Shown here piece by piece: positions 45,589 to 60,222 of a stretch of DNA of 64,000 nt. The DNA is taken from NCBI GenBank assembly GCA_020161815.1, contig JAIUOP010000007.1, positions 1 through 64,000 on the forward strand. The letters run 5' to 3'. Within the stretch, counting starts at the first letter, position 1. The number at the start of each line of letters is the position of its first letter. Under the pieces are notes generated by a model. That model saw only the letters and a program-made list of their open reading frames with translations, did not search any database and had not been told where the DNA came from. The DNA comes from Actinomycetota bacterium (GTDB lineage Bacteria; Actinomycetota; Actinomycetes; Actinomycetales; Dermatophilaceae). Both the position numbers and the translations under genes were made by a program.

Positions 45589-46785
45589 TCAGGCGTCGAG
45601 AGCCCGCAGGTACAGGCCGGTGATCGGCTTGGGCGTGAAGAAGGTCGACTTCGGCGGCATGAGCAGGCGCTCGCGCCCGGTCCGCTCGATCTCCGCGATC
45701 GACACCGGTCGGATCAGGACCGCGCTGTGTGCCCGACCGCTGACGACCGCCTCGAGCACCTCGCCGAGGTCGGCCTCGTAGGCGACGTCGAGCCCCTCGA
45801 CGCCACCCAGGGTGTGCTCCAGCCAGGCGCCGTCGAGGGAGCGCACACCGTCGAAGGCAGCCGGGCGCGGGCGCAGCCACTCGGCGCTCCCATCGGGCCC
45901 GACGAGGGCGAGGACGCCCTTGTCCGCCAGGTCACCGATCATCGCCAGCGACGGGATCGGTGCGTCCGTGATCTCGAAGTCGCGCTCCAGCGCCGCCCGC
46001 AGCGCGGCGTGGTCGGTCCCCGAGTAGAGCCGGTGGATCGCCCGGATGCTCAGCTGGTCCGGCACCAGCTCCCCCACGTAGGCCATGGTGAGCTCGGCCG
46101 CCGTGCCCTCGCGACCCGTGCGTGCCCGCTCCTCATCCCGGAAGGCGCGCGCCACGGCATACCGATGGTGACCATCGGCGATCAGCACCTCGTCGCGGGC
46201 GATGAGCTCTCGGATCCGCGCGACCCGACTGGGGTCGGTGAGGCGCTCGCTCACGTGCTCGACGCCGTCGATCTCGACCCGGGCCAGCACCTCGCCCGGC
46301 TCGCGGAGCAGCTCGGTCAGCCCGCTGGTGAGCGTGAGCCCCCACACGGGTGAGAGGTTGGCGCGCGTCGCGCGCGTGAGGTCGAGGCGATCGGTCGAGG
46401 CCTTGGGCGTGGTGCGCTCATGGGCGAGCACTCCCCCGGCGCCCTCGTCCACCACCTCGAGGAGCCCGACGACCGCAGCGAGGTCGCGTTCCTCCCCGCG
46501 GTCGTCGGTGAACCGCATCCGGTGGATCGTGAACGACTCCTCCGCGTCGGCCACGAGCACCCCGTCCGTGACCCAGCGCGCCAGGGTGTCGGCAGCCACG
46601 GCATACGGGTCCTCGGCGCCCTCGTGGACGACCACCGGCACGTCGACGGCGACGACGTTGTGCGGCGACCGGGCCGCCCACGCACGCGTCTGCGCCGGCG
46701 ACTGCACGTCATAGGGGGGCGCGACGACGTCGGCGGGCGACGGCACGGCATACCGGAGGGCACGGAAGGGCTCGAAACGGGGCAC
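45589..46785 (-). CDS. DUF1015 family protein
   Basis: A 398-residue protein with the DUF1015 pattern: PRFEPFRALRYA at the start, VVAPPYDVQSP, an IADGHHRYAVARAFRDE motif near residue 212 and an FFTPKPITGLYLRAL end. Some members appear to be kinases for sugars or pseudo-amino acids, but most are uncharacterised. The GTG at 46785 is preferred because the family begins at PRF and CAGGGT lies six bases upstream. It is divergent from the patatin gene. Confidence 0.85.
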   Translation of the reverse strand: MPRFEPFRALRYAVPSPADVVAPPYDVQSPAQTRAWAARSPHNVVAVDVPVVVHEGAEDPYAVAADTLARWVTDGVLVADAEESFTIHRMRFTDDRGEERDLAAVVGLLEVVDEGAGGVLAHERTTPKASTDRLDLTRATRANLSPVWGLTLTSGLTELLREPGEVLARVEIDGVEHVSERLTDPSRVARIRELIARDEVLIADGHHRYAVARAFRDEERARTGREGTAAELTMAYVGELVPDQLSIRAIHRLYSGTDHAALRAALERDFEITDAPIPSLAMIGDLADKGVLALVGPDGSAEWLRPRPAAFDGVRSLDGAWLEHTLGGVEGLDVAYEADLGEVLEAVVSGRAHSAVLIRPVSIAEIERTGRERLLMPPKSTFFTPKPITGLYLRALDA

Positions 46786-46849
46786 CGGTCCACCCTGCCA
46801 GACCATCCGGTATGCCGGGTGCTCGCCTCCGGCGCGTACCTTGGGTCCC

Positions 46850-51385
<4,536 letters not shown>

Positions 51386-51428
51386 CTCCTCCGCCACTGC
51401 TCGGCCGCCGGATCTCCCTGCCCGCGCG

Positions 51429-51806
51429 CATGAAGGGGCACCGCTGGCCGCCTCGCAGGCCATCGTCCAAGCGGCTGCCAGAGGCCATTTGAGACTGCAC
51501 ATGAGCACAGAGGGGGGCCACGAGTTCCTGTTCCATCGCATGCGGATGGTCGGAGCCACAGTGGCGACCGCCGAGTTCGCCGCTCTGCTCGAGCTCGTGG
51601 TGTGGCACCCCTTCACCGAGGAGGTGCTCCGGCATTCGGCCCAGCTGGTCGCCACGGGATCGGTGCGTGGCCGGGACGCGGTCCACGCGGCGACCGCCCT
51701 GAACGCCGGCTTCACCGAGATCGTGACCGCCGATGCCGACTTCGACGGCGTGCCCGGCTTGGCGCGCCTCGACCCGCGTGACTGGCAGCCGCAGGATCTG
51801 CCCTAG
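51429..51806 (+). pseudogene. PIN-domain (VapC-like) toxin remnant lacking its N-terminus
   Basis: The frame reads from about HEGAPLAASQAIV through GRDAVHAATALNAGFTEIVTADADFDGVPGLARLDPRDW, the C-terminal two-thirds of a VapC-type PIN domain with the later acidic residues. The usual N-terminal strand carrying the first catalytic Asp (VDTSVLVYA-like) is absent. Upstream codons do not restore it and no start precedes the conserved part. The first ATG is at 51501, inside the domain. It is therefore probably an inactive decay product. No antitoxin gene is adjacent. Confidence 0.72.
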
Positions 51807-51831
51807 CGAGCCACCCCCCTAAGGTGGGTCC

Positions 51832-52245
51832 ATGATCACTGCGGTCCACACGCTCATCTACAGCGACGACGCCCCGGCGACGCGCGCGTTCTTCCGGGAC
51901 GTCCTGGACCTGACCTGGGTCAGTGACCACGGCTCCAGCGAGGAAGGCAGCGACCCCAAGGCCGCGTCCTCCTGGCTCATCTTCGACACCGGCCCCAGCG
52001 AGCTCGGCGTCCACCCCACCCGCACCGAGGCCGACGGCGAAGTCGTGACGGCTCCCCGGCACCACCAGATCAGCCTCATGGTCGAGGACATCGTCGAGGC
52101 CGAGGCCACAATCCGCGAGCGCGGCGGCGTCATCGCCTCCGGACCGCACGACTTCAGCTGGGGCACTGGCATCGAGGTCGAGGTACCCGGCACCGACGCG
52201 ATCCTCATCTACCAGCCCAAGCACGCCCGGGCCTACCACCTCTGA
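51832..52245 (+). CDS. VOC (glyoxalase/bleomycin-resistance) family protein
   Basis: A 137-residue VOC protein. MITAVHTLIYSDDAPATRAFFRDVLDLTW opens the first beta-alpha-beta-beta-beta unit, and HHQISLMVEDIVEAEATIRERGGVIASGP the second. The final EVEVPGTDAILIYQP strand is typical. Metal ligands (His6, Glu in the C-terminal unit) are plausible but the reaction cannot be assigned. TAAGGT six bases before ATG 51832 indicates a leaderless promoter. Confidence 0.87.
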   Translation: MITAVHTLIYSDDAPATRAFFRDVLDLTWVSDHGSSEEGSDPKAASSWLIFDTGPSELGVHPTRTEADGEVVTAPRHHQISLMVEDIVEAEATIRERGGVIASGPHDFSWGTGIEVEVPGTDAILIYQPKHARAYHL

Positions 52246-52261
52246 CACGACCCAGCCACAA

Positions 52262-52304
52262 ACTCAGGACAGCGCCCGAGCCGTCACTCAGGACAGCGCT
52301 CGAG
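52262..52304 (+). repeat. Tandem 19-bp direct repeat
   Basis: Two copies, starting ACTCAGGACAGCG at 52262 and 52286, differ at one base and are separated by 5 bp. The origin is unknown. It could be a scar of an insertion or the end of a lost element. Confidence 0.6.
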
Positions 52305-52419
52305 GCACTGCTGGTGGCAACACTTGGGGAGGCGCTGCAGCTCTGGCCGACTGACCTCGTCGAGAAGGACGTTCGGCCATCACTGGCCTCGTCAGCGTGC
52401 GAACGGGGATCCTCCCACC

Positions 52420-52458
52420 GCTACCGGTTTGCCTCCGATACGGAGGCAAACCGGTAGC
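52420..52458. repeat. Dispersed hairpin, family B (GGTTTGCCTCCG), copy 2
   Basis: Arms 52420-52437 and 52441-52458 are perfect 18-bp complements around ATA. The core GGTTTGCCTCCG and the right flank are the same as at 17851-17879, showing a repeated element 34 kb apart. Confidence 0.78.
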
Positions 52459-52580
52459 GCCCGGACACCCAACAGGGGCGGGATCACGCGGCACGGGCGA
52501 CAGCGCGCGCTCATCGACACGCCCTGTCGGCGCGAGCATGTCGGCGCACCCCTGGGCAGCTCAGCGCAGGTCATAGCAGC

Positions 52581-54251
<1,671 letters not shown>

Positions 54252-54283
54252 ACGGCGAGCCTATGCCCACTAGCGTGGACCGG

Positions 54284-55117
54284 GTGAGTGAGCAGCGGAC
54301 CGCCTTCGTCCTCGGAGGCGGTGGCGTGCTCGGGGCCGTCGAGGTCGGCATGCTGCGGGCGCTCCTCGAAGCCGGGATCACCCCCGACCTCATCGTCGGC
54401 ACCTCGATCGGGGCCCTCAACGGCGCCCTGCTCGCCACCGAGCCCTCGCTCGGCGTCATCGAGCGGCTCGAATCGCTCTGGCGCGCGGCGGCCGACTCGC
54501 GCGAGATCTACGGCGAGGGGCCCGTCGCGCAGGTGCGCCGGGCCGTGCGATCGCGCACCCACGTCTACTCCGCGCAGCCGCTGCGGGACCGCCTCGAGGC
54601 CGAGCTCGGCGGCGCCCACTTCGAGCACCTGGCCGTGCCCTTCCAGTGCGTCGCCTCGAGCATCGAGCGGGCCTCCGAGCACTGGTTCAGCACCGGCCCG
54701 GTCGCCCCGGCGGTGATGGCCTCCGCCGCCGTGCCCGGCTTCTTCCCGCCGGCCGAGATCGAGGGCGAGCACTACCTCGACGGCGGCATCGTCAACTCGG
54801 TGCCGGTGGGTCGGGCGGTCGAGCTCGGCGCGACCGAGATCTACGTCCTGCAGGTCGGCCGCATCGAGCGACCCCTGTCCGTCCCCACCAACCCGCTCGA
54901 CGTGGCCCGCGTGTCCTTCGAGATCGCCCGCCGCCATCGCTTCCACCGCGAGATCGGCAACCTGCCCCACGGCATACAGGCCTGGGTCCTGCCCACCGGG
55001 TCCGGCTCCAGCCGCGACGACGCCCTCACCGCGTTTCGATCCTTCGACGCCGTGGAGCGGCGCATCGAGGCCTCGTATGGCGCGAGTCGCGCGTTCCTGC
55101 TCTCCCGGGAGCAGTGA
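54284..55117 (+). CDS. Patatin-like phospholipase
   Basis: A 277-residue patatin-domain hydrolase. GGGGVLGAVEVGMLRAL lies near residue 10, the nucleophile Ser in GTSIGALNGALLA near residue 38 and the catalytic Asp in DGGIVNSVPVG near residue 165. GTG 54284 is preferred to the upstream ATG because TAGCGT lies seven bases before it. The stop overlaps the ATG of the acyltransferase (TGATG). A lipase coupled to an acyltransferase suggests lipid remodelling. It is unrelated in detail to the patatin at 46850. Confidence 0.85.
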   Translation: MSEQRTAFVLGGGGVLGAVEVGMLRALLEAGITPDLIVGTSIGALNGALLATEPSLGVIERLESLWRAAADSREIYGEGPVAQVRRAVRSRTHVYSAQPLRDRLEAELGGAHFEHLAVPFQCVASSIERASEHWFSTGPVAPAVMASAAVPGFFPPAEIEGEHYLDGGIVNSVPVGRAVELGATEIYVLQVGRIERPLSVPTNPLDVARVSFEIARRHRFHREIGNLPHGIQAWVLPTGSGSSRDDALTAFRSFDAVERRIEASYGASRAFLLSREQ

Positions 55118-56190
55118 TGAGCCCGGCGCGGACGCCACCGGAGAAGCGGCGCTTCTGGACCTGGCTGTGGTGGCGCCTGTTCGCCCTCGTGGGTGGAGCG
55201 GTCATCGTCGGGGCGACGGTGGGCCTGTGGTTCTTCGTGCCGTTCTGGGTCATCGTCGCGGCGGTCGTGTCCACGCGTGTGCCGGGGCGCTGGCGACCGC
55301 TGCGCCTGTTCTGGCTGCTGCTGCTCCACCTCACCCTGGAGTCCCTGGTCCTGGTCTCGCTGCTCGGGCTCTGGATGGGGTCGGGCTTCGGGCTGGTCAT
55401 CCGGAGACCGTTCTTCCAGTGGTGCCACTACGACGTCATGCACTGGTACCTGCGCAACCTCTTCCGCGAGTCGATGCGCGTCCTGCGCCTGCGGATCGTC
55501 ACCGAGGGCCCGACCCCGCAGGCCTTCCCCGGCGATCCGCTGATCGTCCTGTCGCGGCACGCCGGCCCGGGCGACTCCTTCACCGTCGTCCATGCGCTGA
55601 TGGACACCTACCGCCGCGAGCCCCGCATCGTCCTGAAGAACACGCTCATGTGGGAGCCGACGGTCGGCATCCTCATGCACCGGCTGCCCAGTCGCTTCGT
55701 GCAACCCAATCCGCGCCCGGGGCACGACCTGCGCAGCCAGATCGGCATGCTCGCCCGCGCCCTCGACGAGGACGACGTGCTCCTGATCTTCCCCGAGGGC
55801 GGCAACTTCACGGCGGCCCGGCGGCTGCGGGCGATCACGCGGCTCCGCGACCTCGGGCTCGAGCAGATGGCTGCGCGGGCGGAGCAGTGGACGCACGTGC
55901 TGGCACCTCGGCCGGGCGGCGTCGTCGCGGCGCTCGAGGCCGCACCCGGGGTCGACGTGCTGCTGTGCGCCCACACCGGGTTGGAGCACCTGAGGACGGC
56001 GGCCGACATCTGGCGCGAGCTGCCGATGGACAAGACCCTCACGTTGCGCTGGTGGCGGGTGCCGAGGGCGCGGATCCCCAGTGACCCGGACGGGATCGCC
56101 GACTGGCTGTATGCCGAGTGGTCCCGCATCGACGCCTGGATCGCCTCCCAACCCCCCTCCGACTCCCAACCACCCCGCGATTCGAGGTAA
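55117..56190 (+). CDS. 1-acylglycerol-3-phosphate O-acyltransferase (PlsC-like) family protein
   Basis: A 357-residue protein. Three hydrophobic segments lie near the N-terminus (about residues 22-55 and 65-92). The PlsC-type HX4D motif is in SRHAGPGDSF near residue 150, followed by LMWEPTVGILMHRL and the LLIFPEGGNFT block near residue 225. It should transfer an acyl chain to a lysophospholipid at the membrane. The last four codons lie inside the palindrome at 56178-56227. It is coupled to the preceding patatin, forming a hydrolase-acyltransferase pair. Confidence 0.88.
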   Translation: MSPARTPPEKRRFWTWLWWRLFALVGGAVIVGATVGLWFFVPFWVIVAAVVSTRVPGRWRPLRLFWLLLLHLTLESLVLVSLLGLWMGSGFGLVIRRPFFQWCHYDVMHWYLRNLFRESMRVLRLRIVTEGPTPQAFPGDPLIVLSRHAGPGDSFTVVHALMDTYRREPRIVLKNTLMWEPTVGILMHRLPSRFVQPNPRPGHDLRSQIGMLARALDEDDVLLIFPEGGNFTAARRLRAITRLRDLGLEQMAARAEQWTHVLAPRPGGVVAALEAAPGVDVLLCAHTGLEHLRTAADIWRELPMDKTLTLRWWRVPRARIPSDPDGIADWLYAEWSRIDAWIASQPPSDSQPPRDSR

Positions 56191-56227
56191 AACCGCCGGG
56201 GTACCCCGGCGGTTTTACCTCGAATCG
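56178..56227. repeat. Perfect 50-bp palindrome, family C, overlapping a stop codon
   Basis: Two 25-base halves, beginning CGATTCGAGGTAAAACCGCC, are exact reverse complements with no spacer (centre GGTACC). It contains the acyltransferase stop (TAA 56188-56190), so the last codons RDSR are palindrome-encoded. Its outer 12 bases match the outer arms of the palindrome at 63918-63970. Confidence 0.85.
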
Positions 56228-56287
56228 GAGGGTGGCTGGGAGTCGGGGGCGCAGGGTTCGTTCAGGGGGCCCGGATACGGTGGGCCG

Positions 56288-56881
56288 GTGACCGCTCACC
56301 CGTCTCGTCGCCTTGTCCTCGGAGGCGCCTGGCTCCTCCCGCTCCTCGCCGTCGGCGCGTGCGCGGGGCCCTCCCCTGCGGCCCCAACCAGCACTCCCGC
56401 GAGCGCCTCGCCCAGCGCCTCGGATGGGGGCTCGGAGGCGACCCGGCAGCGGGTGGCGAGCTACGGCATACCGGCATCGTCGATGGCGCTGACCGTGCAG
56501 AAGAGCCCGACCTGCGGGTGCTGCAAGCTGTGGATGGACTACGCCCGTTCCTACGGCTTCACCCTCACCGCCGAGCACCCTGCGTCGATGGATGCCGCCT
56601 TCGCAGCGCACGACATCCCCGCGAAGCTGCAGGCCTGTCATGTCGCCACCAATGCTGACGGCCAGGTCATCGTCGGCCATGTCGGCATCGCGCAGGTGCT
56701 CGAGTACCTCAAGGCGCCACCGGCCGGGTCACGGGCGCTCATCGTGCCCGGTATGCCGGTGGGGTCGCCTGGGATGGAACAGGGCGAGGCCTTCGATCCC
56801 TATGAGGTGCTCCTGCTCGCCAGTGACGGGACGACGACGACCTTCGCGACAGTCGCCTCCCCGACCGACCAGTCGATCTGA
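56288..56881 (+). CDS. DUF411 copper-binding lipoprotein
   Basis: A 197-residue protein. The signal region SRRLVLGGAWLLPLLAVGAC ends in a lipobox Cys25. The DUF411 domain follows a Ser/Ala-rich linker, with KSPTCGCCK (Cys76, Cys78, Cys79), QACHVATNADGQVIVGHVG and PGMPVGSPGM. DUF411 proteins are periplasmic or surface copper-binding partners of multicopper oxidases. GTG 56288 lies six bases after TACGGT. The stop overlaps the ATG of the multicopper oxidase (TGATG), which supports a copper-tolerance role. Confidence 0.9.
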   Translation: MTAHPSRRLVLGGAWLLPLLAVGACAGPSPAAPTSTPASASPSASDGGSEATRQRVASYGIPASSMALTVQKSPTCGCCKLWMDYARSYGFTLTAEHPASMDAAFAAHDIPAKLQACHVATNADGQVIVGHVGIAQVLEYLKAPPAGSRALIVPGMPVGSPGMEQGEAFDPYEVLLLASDGTTTTFATVASPTDQSI

Positions 56882-58362
56882 TGACGCACCCCCACGCAAC
56901 TCCCAGCCGGCGAGCCCTGCTCGGGGGCGGACTGGCGTTCACCGGTCTCGGGGTTGCCGGACTCGCGGGCTGCATGACCTCCTCCACGATGGACGGTGAC
57001 GGCGGATCGCTCAAGGGACTGGTGGGGCCGAATGATGCCGTGGTGGCCCAGGTCGAGGCGGCCCGCGGCACACCGGAAGCCACGCGCACCTTCGCGTTGA
57101 CCGCTCGTCGCACCGAGATCGACCTCGCCGGGCAGCGCGCCGCGACCTGGGCCTATGGCGACACCGTCCCCGGCCCGCTGCTGCGAGCGACCGCTGGCGA
57201 CCGGATCACCGTCGCCGTCCGCAATGACCTGCCCCAGGTGACCTCGGTGCACTGGCACGGCATCCGGCTGCGAAACGACATGGACGGCGTGCCCGGACAC
57301 ACGCAGGAGGCGATTGCGGCCGACGGTGGCACCTTCACCTACGACTTCATCACCCCCGACCCGGGCACCTACTTCTTCCACCCGCACGTCGGGGTGCAGC
57401 TCGACCGGGGCCTCTATGCCCCTCTCATCATCGATGACCCGGCCGAGTCGGTGGACTTCGACAAGGAGTGGGTCGTCGTCCTCGACGACTGGCTCGACGG
57501 CATCATGGGCGACCCTGACACCGAGCTGGAAACGTTGCGGCGCAACGGTTCCGGGATGATTGGGCAGGGCAGTGAGATCGCCTACCCCTTCTACCTCGTC
57601 AACGGTCGCCCGCCCGCCGACCCGGAGACCTTCCAGGCCGCGCCCGGCGAGCGTGTGCGCCTCCGCATCATCAACGCCAGCTCCGACACCGTCTACCGGG
57701 TGGCGCTGGGAGGCCACCGGCTCAAGGTCACCCACAAGGACGGCATACCGACCCTGCCCAAGGAGACGGACGCGATCATCATCGGGATGGGCGAGCGCTA
57801 CGACCTCAGCACCACCGTGGGGGACGGAGCGTTCCCCCTCGTCGCGATGGCCGAGGGCAAGAGCGGTCAGGCGTATGCCGTGCTCCGCACCTCCGCGTCA
57901 GCGGCGGCTCCGCCGGAGGACGTGCAGCCCGACGAGCTCACGCGAGGCATCCTGTGGGCGCCACTGCTGAGCGGCGACGACCACGTGCCGCGCGGACAGG
58001 AGCGGGCCGGGGACAAGGCCGACCGGACGATCACGATCCAGCTCGGGGTCCGCGGAGGCCGCTACGTCTGGACGATGAACGGCAAGACCTTCGAGGAGGC
58101 CGACCCGTTCGTGGTCTCCCGTGACGAGGTGGTGCGGATCATCTGGCAGAACATGTCGCACATGCCGCATCCGATGCACCTGCACGGTCACTCGTTCCGG
58201 CTCACCGATGGCGGCTCGTGGCACGACACGGTGCTCGTCGGGCCGATGGGTGCGGTCGCGGCTCAGTTCGTCGCCGACAACCCGGGGGCGTGGATGATGC
58301 ACTGCCACAACATCTTCCACGCTGAGGCCGGGATGATGGCGACGCTCGGCTACCGCGCCTGA
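56881..58362 (+). CDS. Multicopper oxidase (laccase/CueO-like)
   Basis: A 493-residue enzyme. A Tat-type SRRALLGGG signal and lipobox LAGC at residue 31 predict export and lipid anchoring. Three cupredoxin domains carry the copper ligands: HWHG near residue 122, FFHPHVG near residue 161, HPMHLHGH near residue 431 and HCHNIFHAEAGM near residue 477 (type 1 Cys and axial Met). It should oxidise Cu(I) or phenolics outside the cell. It is coupled to the DUF411 lipoprotein. Its end overlaps the convergent gene at 58350 by 13 bp. Confidence 0.94.
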   Translation: MTHPHATPSRRALLGGGLAFTGLGVAGLAGCMTSSTMDGDGGSLKGLVGPNDAVVAQVEAARGTPEATRTFALTARRTEIDLAGQRAATWAYGDTVPGPLLRATAGDRITVAVRNDLPQVTSVHWHGIRLRNDMDGVPGHTQEAIAADGGTFTYDFITPDPGTYFFHPHVGVQLDRGLYAPLIIDDPAESVDFDKEWVVVLDDWLDGIMGDPDTELETLRRNGSGMIGQGSEIAYPFYLVNGRPPADPETFQAAPGERVRLRIINASSDTVYRVALGGHRLKVTHKDGIPTLPKETDAIIIGMGERYDLSTTVGDGAFPLVAMAEGKSGQAYAVLRTSASAAAPPEDVQPDELTRGILWAPLLSGDDHVPRGQERAGDKADRTITIQLGVRGGRYVWTMNGKTFEEADPFVVSRDEVVRIIWQNMSHMPHPMHLHGHSFRLTDGGSWHDTVLVGPMGAVAAQFVADNPGAWMMHCHNIFHAEAGMMATLGYRA

Positions 58363-58748
58363 CCTCGACGCGCCAGCACCCGGTCAAGGATCACCCGGTC
58401 GGCGAAGAGGTTGTGCACCTCGGCCAGGCTGAGATAGGGACCCTCCTGCCCCTCCTTGCCCATGACCTTGAGCAGGACCGGCCATTCGCCGTCCGTGAGC
58501 TGGCGATCGAAGGGGCGCCGGAAGTCCTTGGCCCGCTCGGCGTTGGCGTCCATCACCTCCACCAGCCGCTCGTCGGTGAGCCCTCGCTCGACGACGCCGG
58601 TTTCGACGTCCACGCAGTCGACGGCGAACTCGTCCAGGCGCTCGAACTGCTCCTCGTCGAAGTGTCCGGCCTGGTCGAGGATGCGGGAACCTGCACCGCG
58701 CTTGTCCAGCGGTCCACCGCGCAGTTCACCCGGCCGCAGTCCGGTCAC
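58350..58748 (-). CDS. Hypothetical protein, acidic, 132 residues
   Basis: The frame shows good GC3 bias and an amino-acid composition like a soluble protein. Examples are FDEEQFERLDEFAVDCVDVE in the middle and SLAEVHNLFADRVILDRVLARRG at the end. No family is recognised and no membrane segment or metal motif is evident. The GTG start is preceded on the minus strand by TACTTT seven bases upstream. That box lies in the right arm of the 58753-58810 hairpin, so the hairpin is also part of this promoter. The overlap with the multicopper oxidase end is 13 bp. Confidence 0.6.
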   Translation of the reverse strand: MTGLRPGELRGGPLDKRGAGSRILDQAGHFDEEQFERLDEFAVDCVDVETGVVERGLTDERLVEVMDANAERAKDFRRPFDRQLTDGEWPVLLKVMGKEGQEGPYLSLAEVHNLFADRVILDRVLARRGQAR

Positions 58749-58752
58749 GAGG

Positions 58753-58810
58753 TCGAAAGTAGACGAGGAGCTGCTCCGGCTTACCGGAGCAGCTCCTCGT
58801 CTACTTTCGA
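58753..58810. repeat. Long hairpin with perfect 27-bp arms
   Basis: Arms 58753-58779 (starting TCGAAAGTAGACGAGG) and 58784-58810 are exact complements with a 4-nt loop. It lies 20 bp downstream of the stop of the TIGR01777 gene and directly upstream of the hypothetical gene at 58350-58748. It probably serves as a terminator for the former and overlaps the promoter of the latter. Confidence 0.85.
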
Positions 58811-58829
58811 CTGTCGTGGGGGGGCGGGA

Positions 58830-60218
58830 TCAGCGAGCGAGGACGTGCCGCAGGCCGTCGGCCAAGTCGCGGTGGCGGAACTGGTAGCCCCACTCCTGCG
58901 CCAACGAGGCATCGAGCCGCTGCCCGGCGAGCGCCAGCTCCCGCGCGCCCTGGCGTCCGAGCAACAAGGCCGGGCCGAAGCCTGGCACCGGCAGCACCGT
59001 CGGGCGACGGACGACGCGACCCAGCGTCGCGGCATACTCACTCGCCCGCACCGGCTCGGGAGCGGCGGCGTTGACCGGCCCCGCCAGGCCCGGCGTCAGT
59101 GCGACGTGGGCATAGAGACCGATGAGGTCGTCGATGGTGATCCACGGCATCCACTGCCTGCCGTCGCCGAGTCGCCCGCCCAAGCCGGCTTCGTAGAGCG
59201 GCAACTGGAGCGCAAGCTGCCCGCCACCGGCCGACTGCACATAGCCGGTGCGGACATGCGCCACCCGCACGCCGGCCTCGCGCGCCGGGTCCGCGGCCGC
59301 CTCCCACTCGCGGCAGACGAGCGCAAGGAAGGCATCCCCTGACGCGGACTGCTCCGTGAGCACCTCATCCCCACGGTCGGCGCCGTAGTAGCCCGACGCC
59401 GAGGCGGTGACCAAGGCCCGCTCCCGCCCATCGCTCGACAGGTCGGCCAGCACCCGGGCCAGCAGCGTCGTCGAGCGCACCCGGGAGTCGAAGACCCGCG
59501 CCTTGTGGTGCGCGGTGAACCTCTTGCCGATCGGCTCGCCCGCCAGGTGGATGACGACATCGACGTCACGCAGCGCCTCGGCATCCAGGCCCGAGCCGTC
59601 GCTGGCCTCCGGGTCCCAGCGAATCTCCCTCTCGGACTTGGGTGCTCGACGAGTCAGCACCCGCACGTCGTGCCCACCGCCGCCGAGCAGCGCGACGAGC
59701 TGGCGCCCCACCAGCCCCGAGGCTCCCGACACCGCGATGACCTTCGTCTCCGGGTGGCGCTCATGGAAGGCGAGGTCGTCACGCAGCTGCCGCTCGCGAT
59801 AGGCGAACATCCCGCGCAGCTGCGGCTCGACCAGCCGCGCCAGCACATCCGGCAGCCCGAGCGGCAGCTCGTAGGTCACCTCGTCCTCGATCCGAGTGCC
59901 CCCGCCGGGCAGGTCGGTGAAGACGTGCCTATGCACCCACGACCGCAGCGGCCCGCTCACCATCACGTCCTCGAAGAAGGACGGCGGGTCGTATGCCGTG
60001 TGCCGGGCATGCCAGGTCGGCCCCACCTTCCCGGCGGTGCCGGGGACGCCGATGGTGAACCGGTGCTCGGCCCCGACCTGCAGGCCGACGCTCGGCTCGC
60101 CCTTCGAGCGCACCTGGCCGGGAGGGGAAAGACGGGTGAAGGCTCCCGGCCGCTCGTGCCAGGCCCAGACGGTCTCGCGGCTCTGGGGGTACTCGCTCAC
60201 GTGGGTGAAGGTCGCCAT
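58830..60218 (-). CDS. TIGR01777-family epimerase with N-terminal SRPBCC domain
   Basis: A 462-residue fusion. Residues 1-150 are an SRPBCC/START-like domain (VSEYPQSRETVWAWHERPGAFTRLSPP). From residue about 158 a Rossmann NAD(P) domain begins (IAVSGASGLVGRQLVALLGGGGHDVRVLTRR) and continues through VVIHLAGEPIGKRFTAHHK, ALVTASASGYYG and the DUF1731 C-terminus. The epimerase half is widespread (YfcH-like) and linked to cell-division or lipid roles, but the reaction is unknown. The ATG at 60218 is four bases after the SIMPL gene stop. Confidence 0.9.
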   Translation of the reverse strand: MATFTHVSEYPQSRETVWAWHERPGAFTRLSPPGQVRSKGEPSVGLQVGAEHRFTIGVPGTAGKVGPTWHARHTAYDPPSFFEDVMVSGPLRSWVHRHVFTDLPGGGTRIEDEVTYELPLGLPDVLARLVEPQLRGMFAYRERQLRDDLAFHERHPETKVIAVSGASGLVGRQLVALLGGGGHDVRVLTRRAPKSEREIRWDPEASDGSGLDAEALRDVDVVIHLAGEPIGKRFTAHHKARVFDSRVRSTTLLARVLADLSSDGRERALVTASASGYYGADRGDEVLTEQSASGDAFLALVCREWEAAADPAREAGVRVAHVRTGYVQSAGGGQLALQLPLYEAGLGGRLGDGRQWMPWITIDDLIGLYAHVALTPGLAGPVNAAAPEPVRASEYAATLGRVVRRPTVLPVPGFGPALLLGRQGARELALAGQRLDASLAQEWGYQFRHRDLADGLRHVLAR

Positions 60219-60222
60219 CAGC

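Larger units (their letters stand above)
52246..52580. other. 335-bp convergent intergenic region with repeats
   Basis: No coding potential is evident between the convergent VOC and phosphoglucose isomerase genes. It holds a 19-bp direct repeat (ACTCAGGACAGCG[C/C][C/T]CGAG at 52262-52280 and 52286-52304, one mismatch) and the family B hairpin at 52420-52458. The remainder shows no recognisable signal. Confidence 0.6.

Noticed and set aside
41789..45781. A 1330-residue rightward frame across the SNF2 gene
   Set aside because: It is the antisense shadow of the SNF2 helicase, Gly/Arg/Pro-rich and without domains; the leftward frame has complete helicase motifs.
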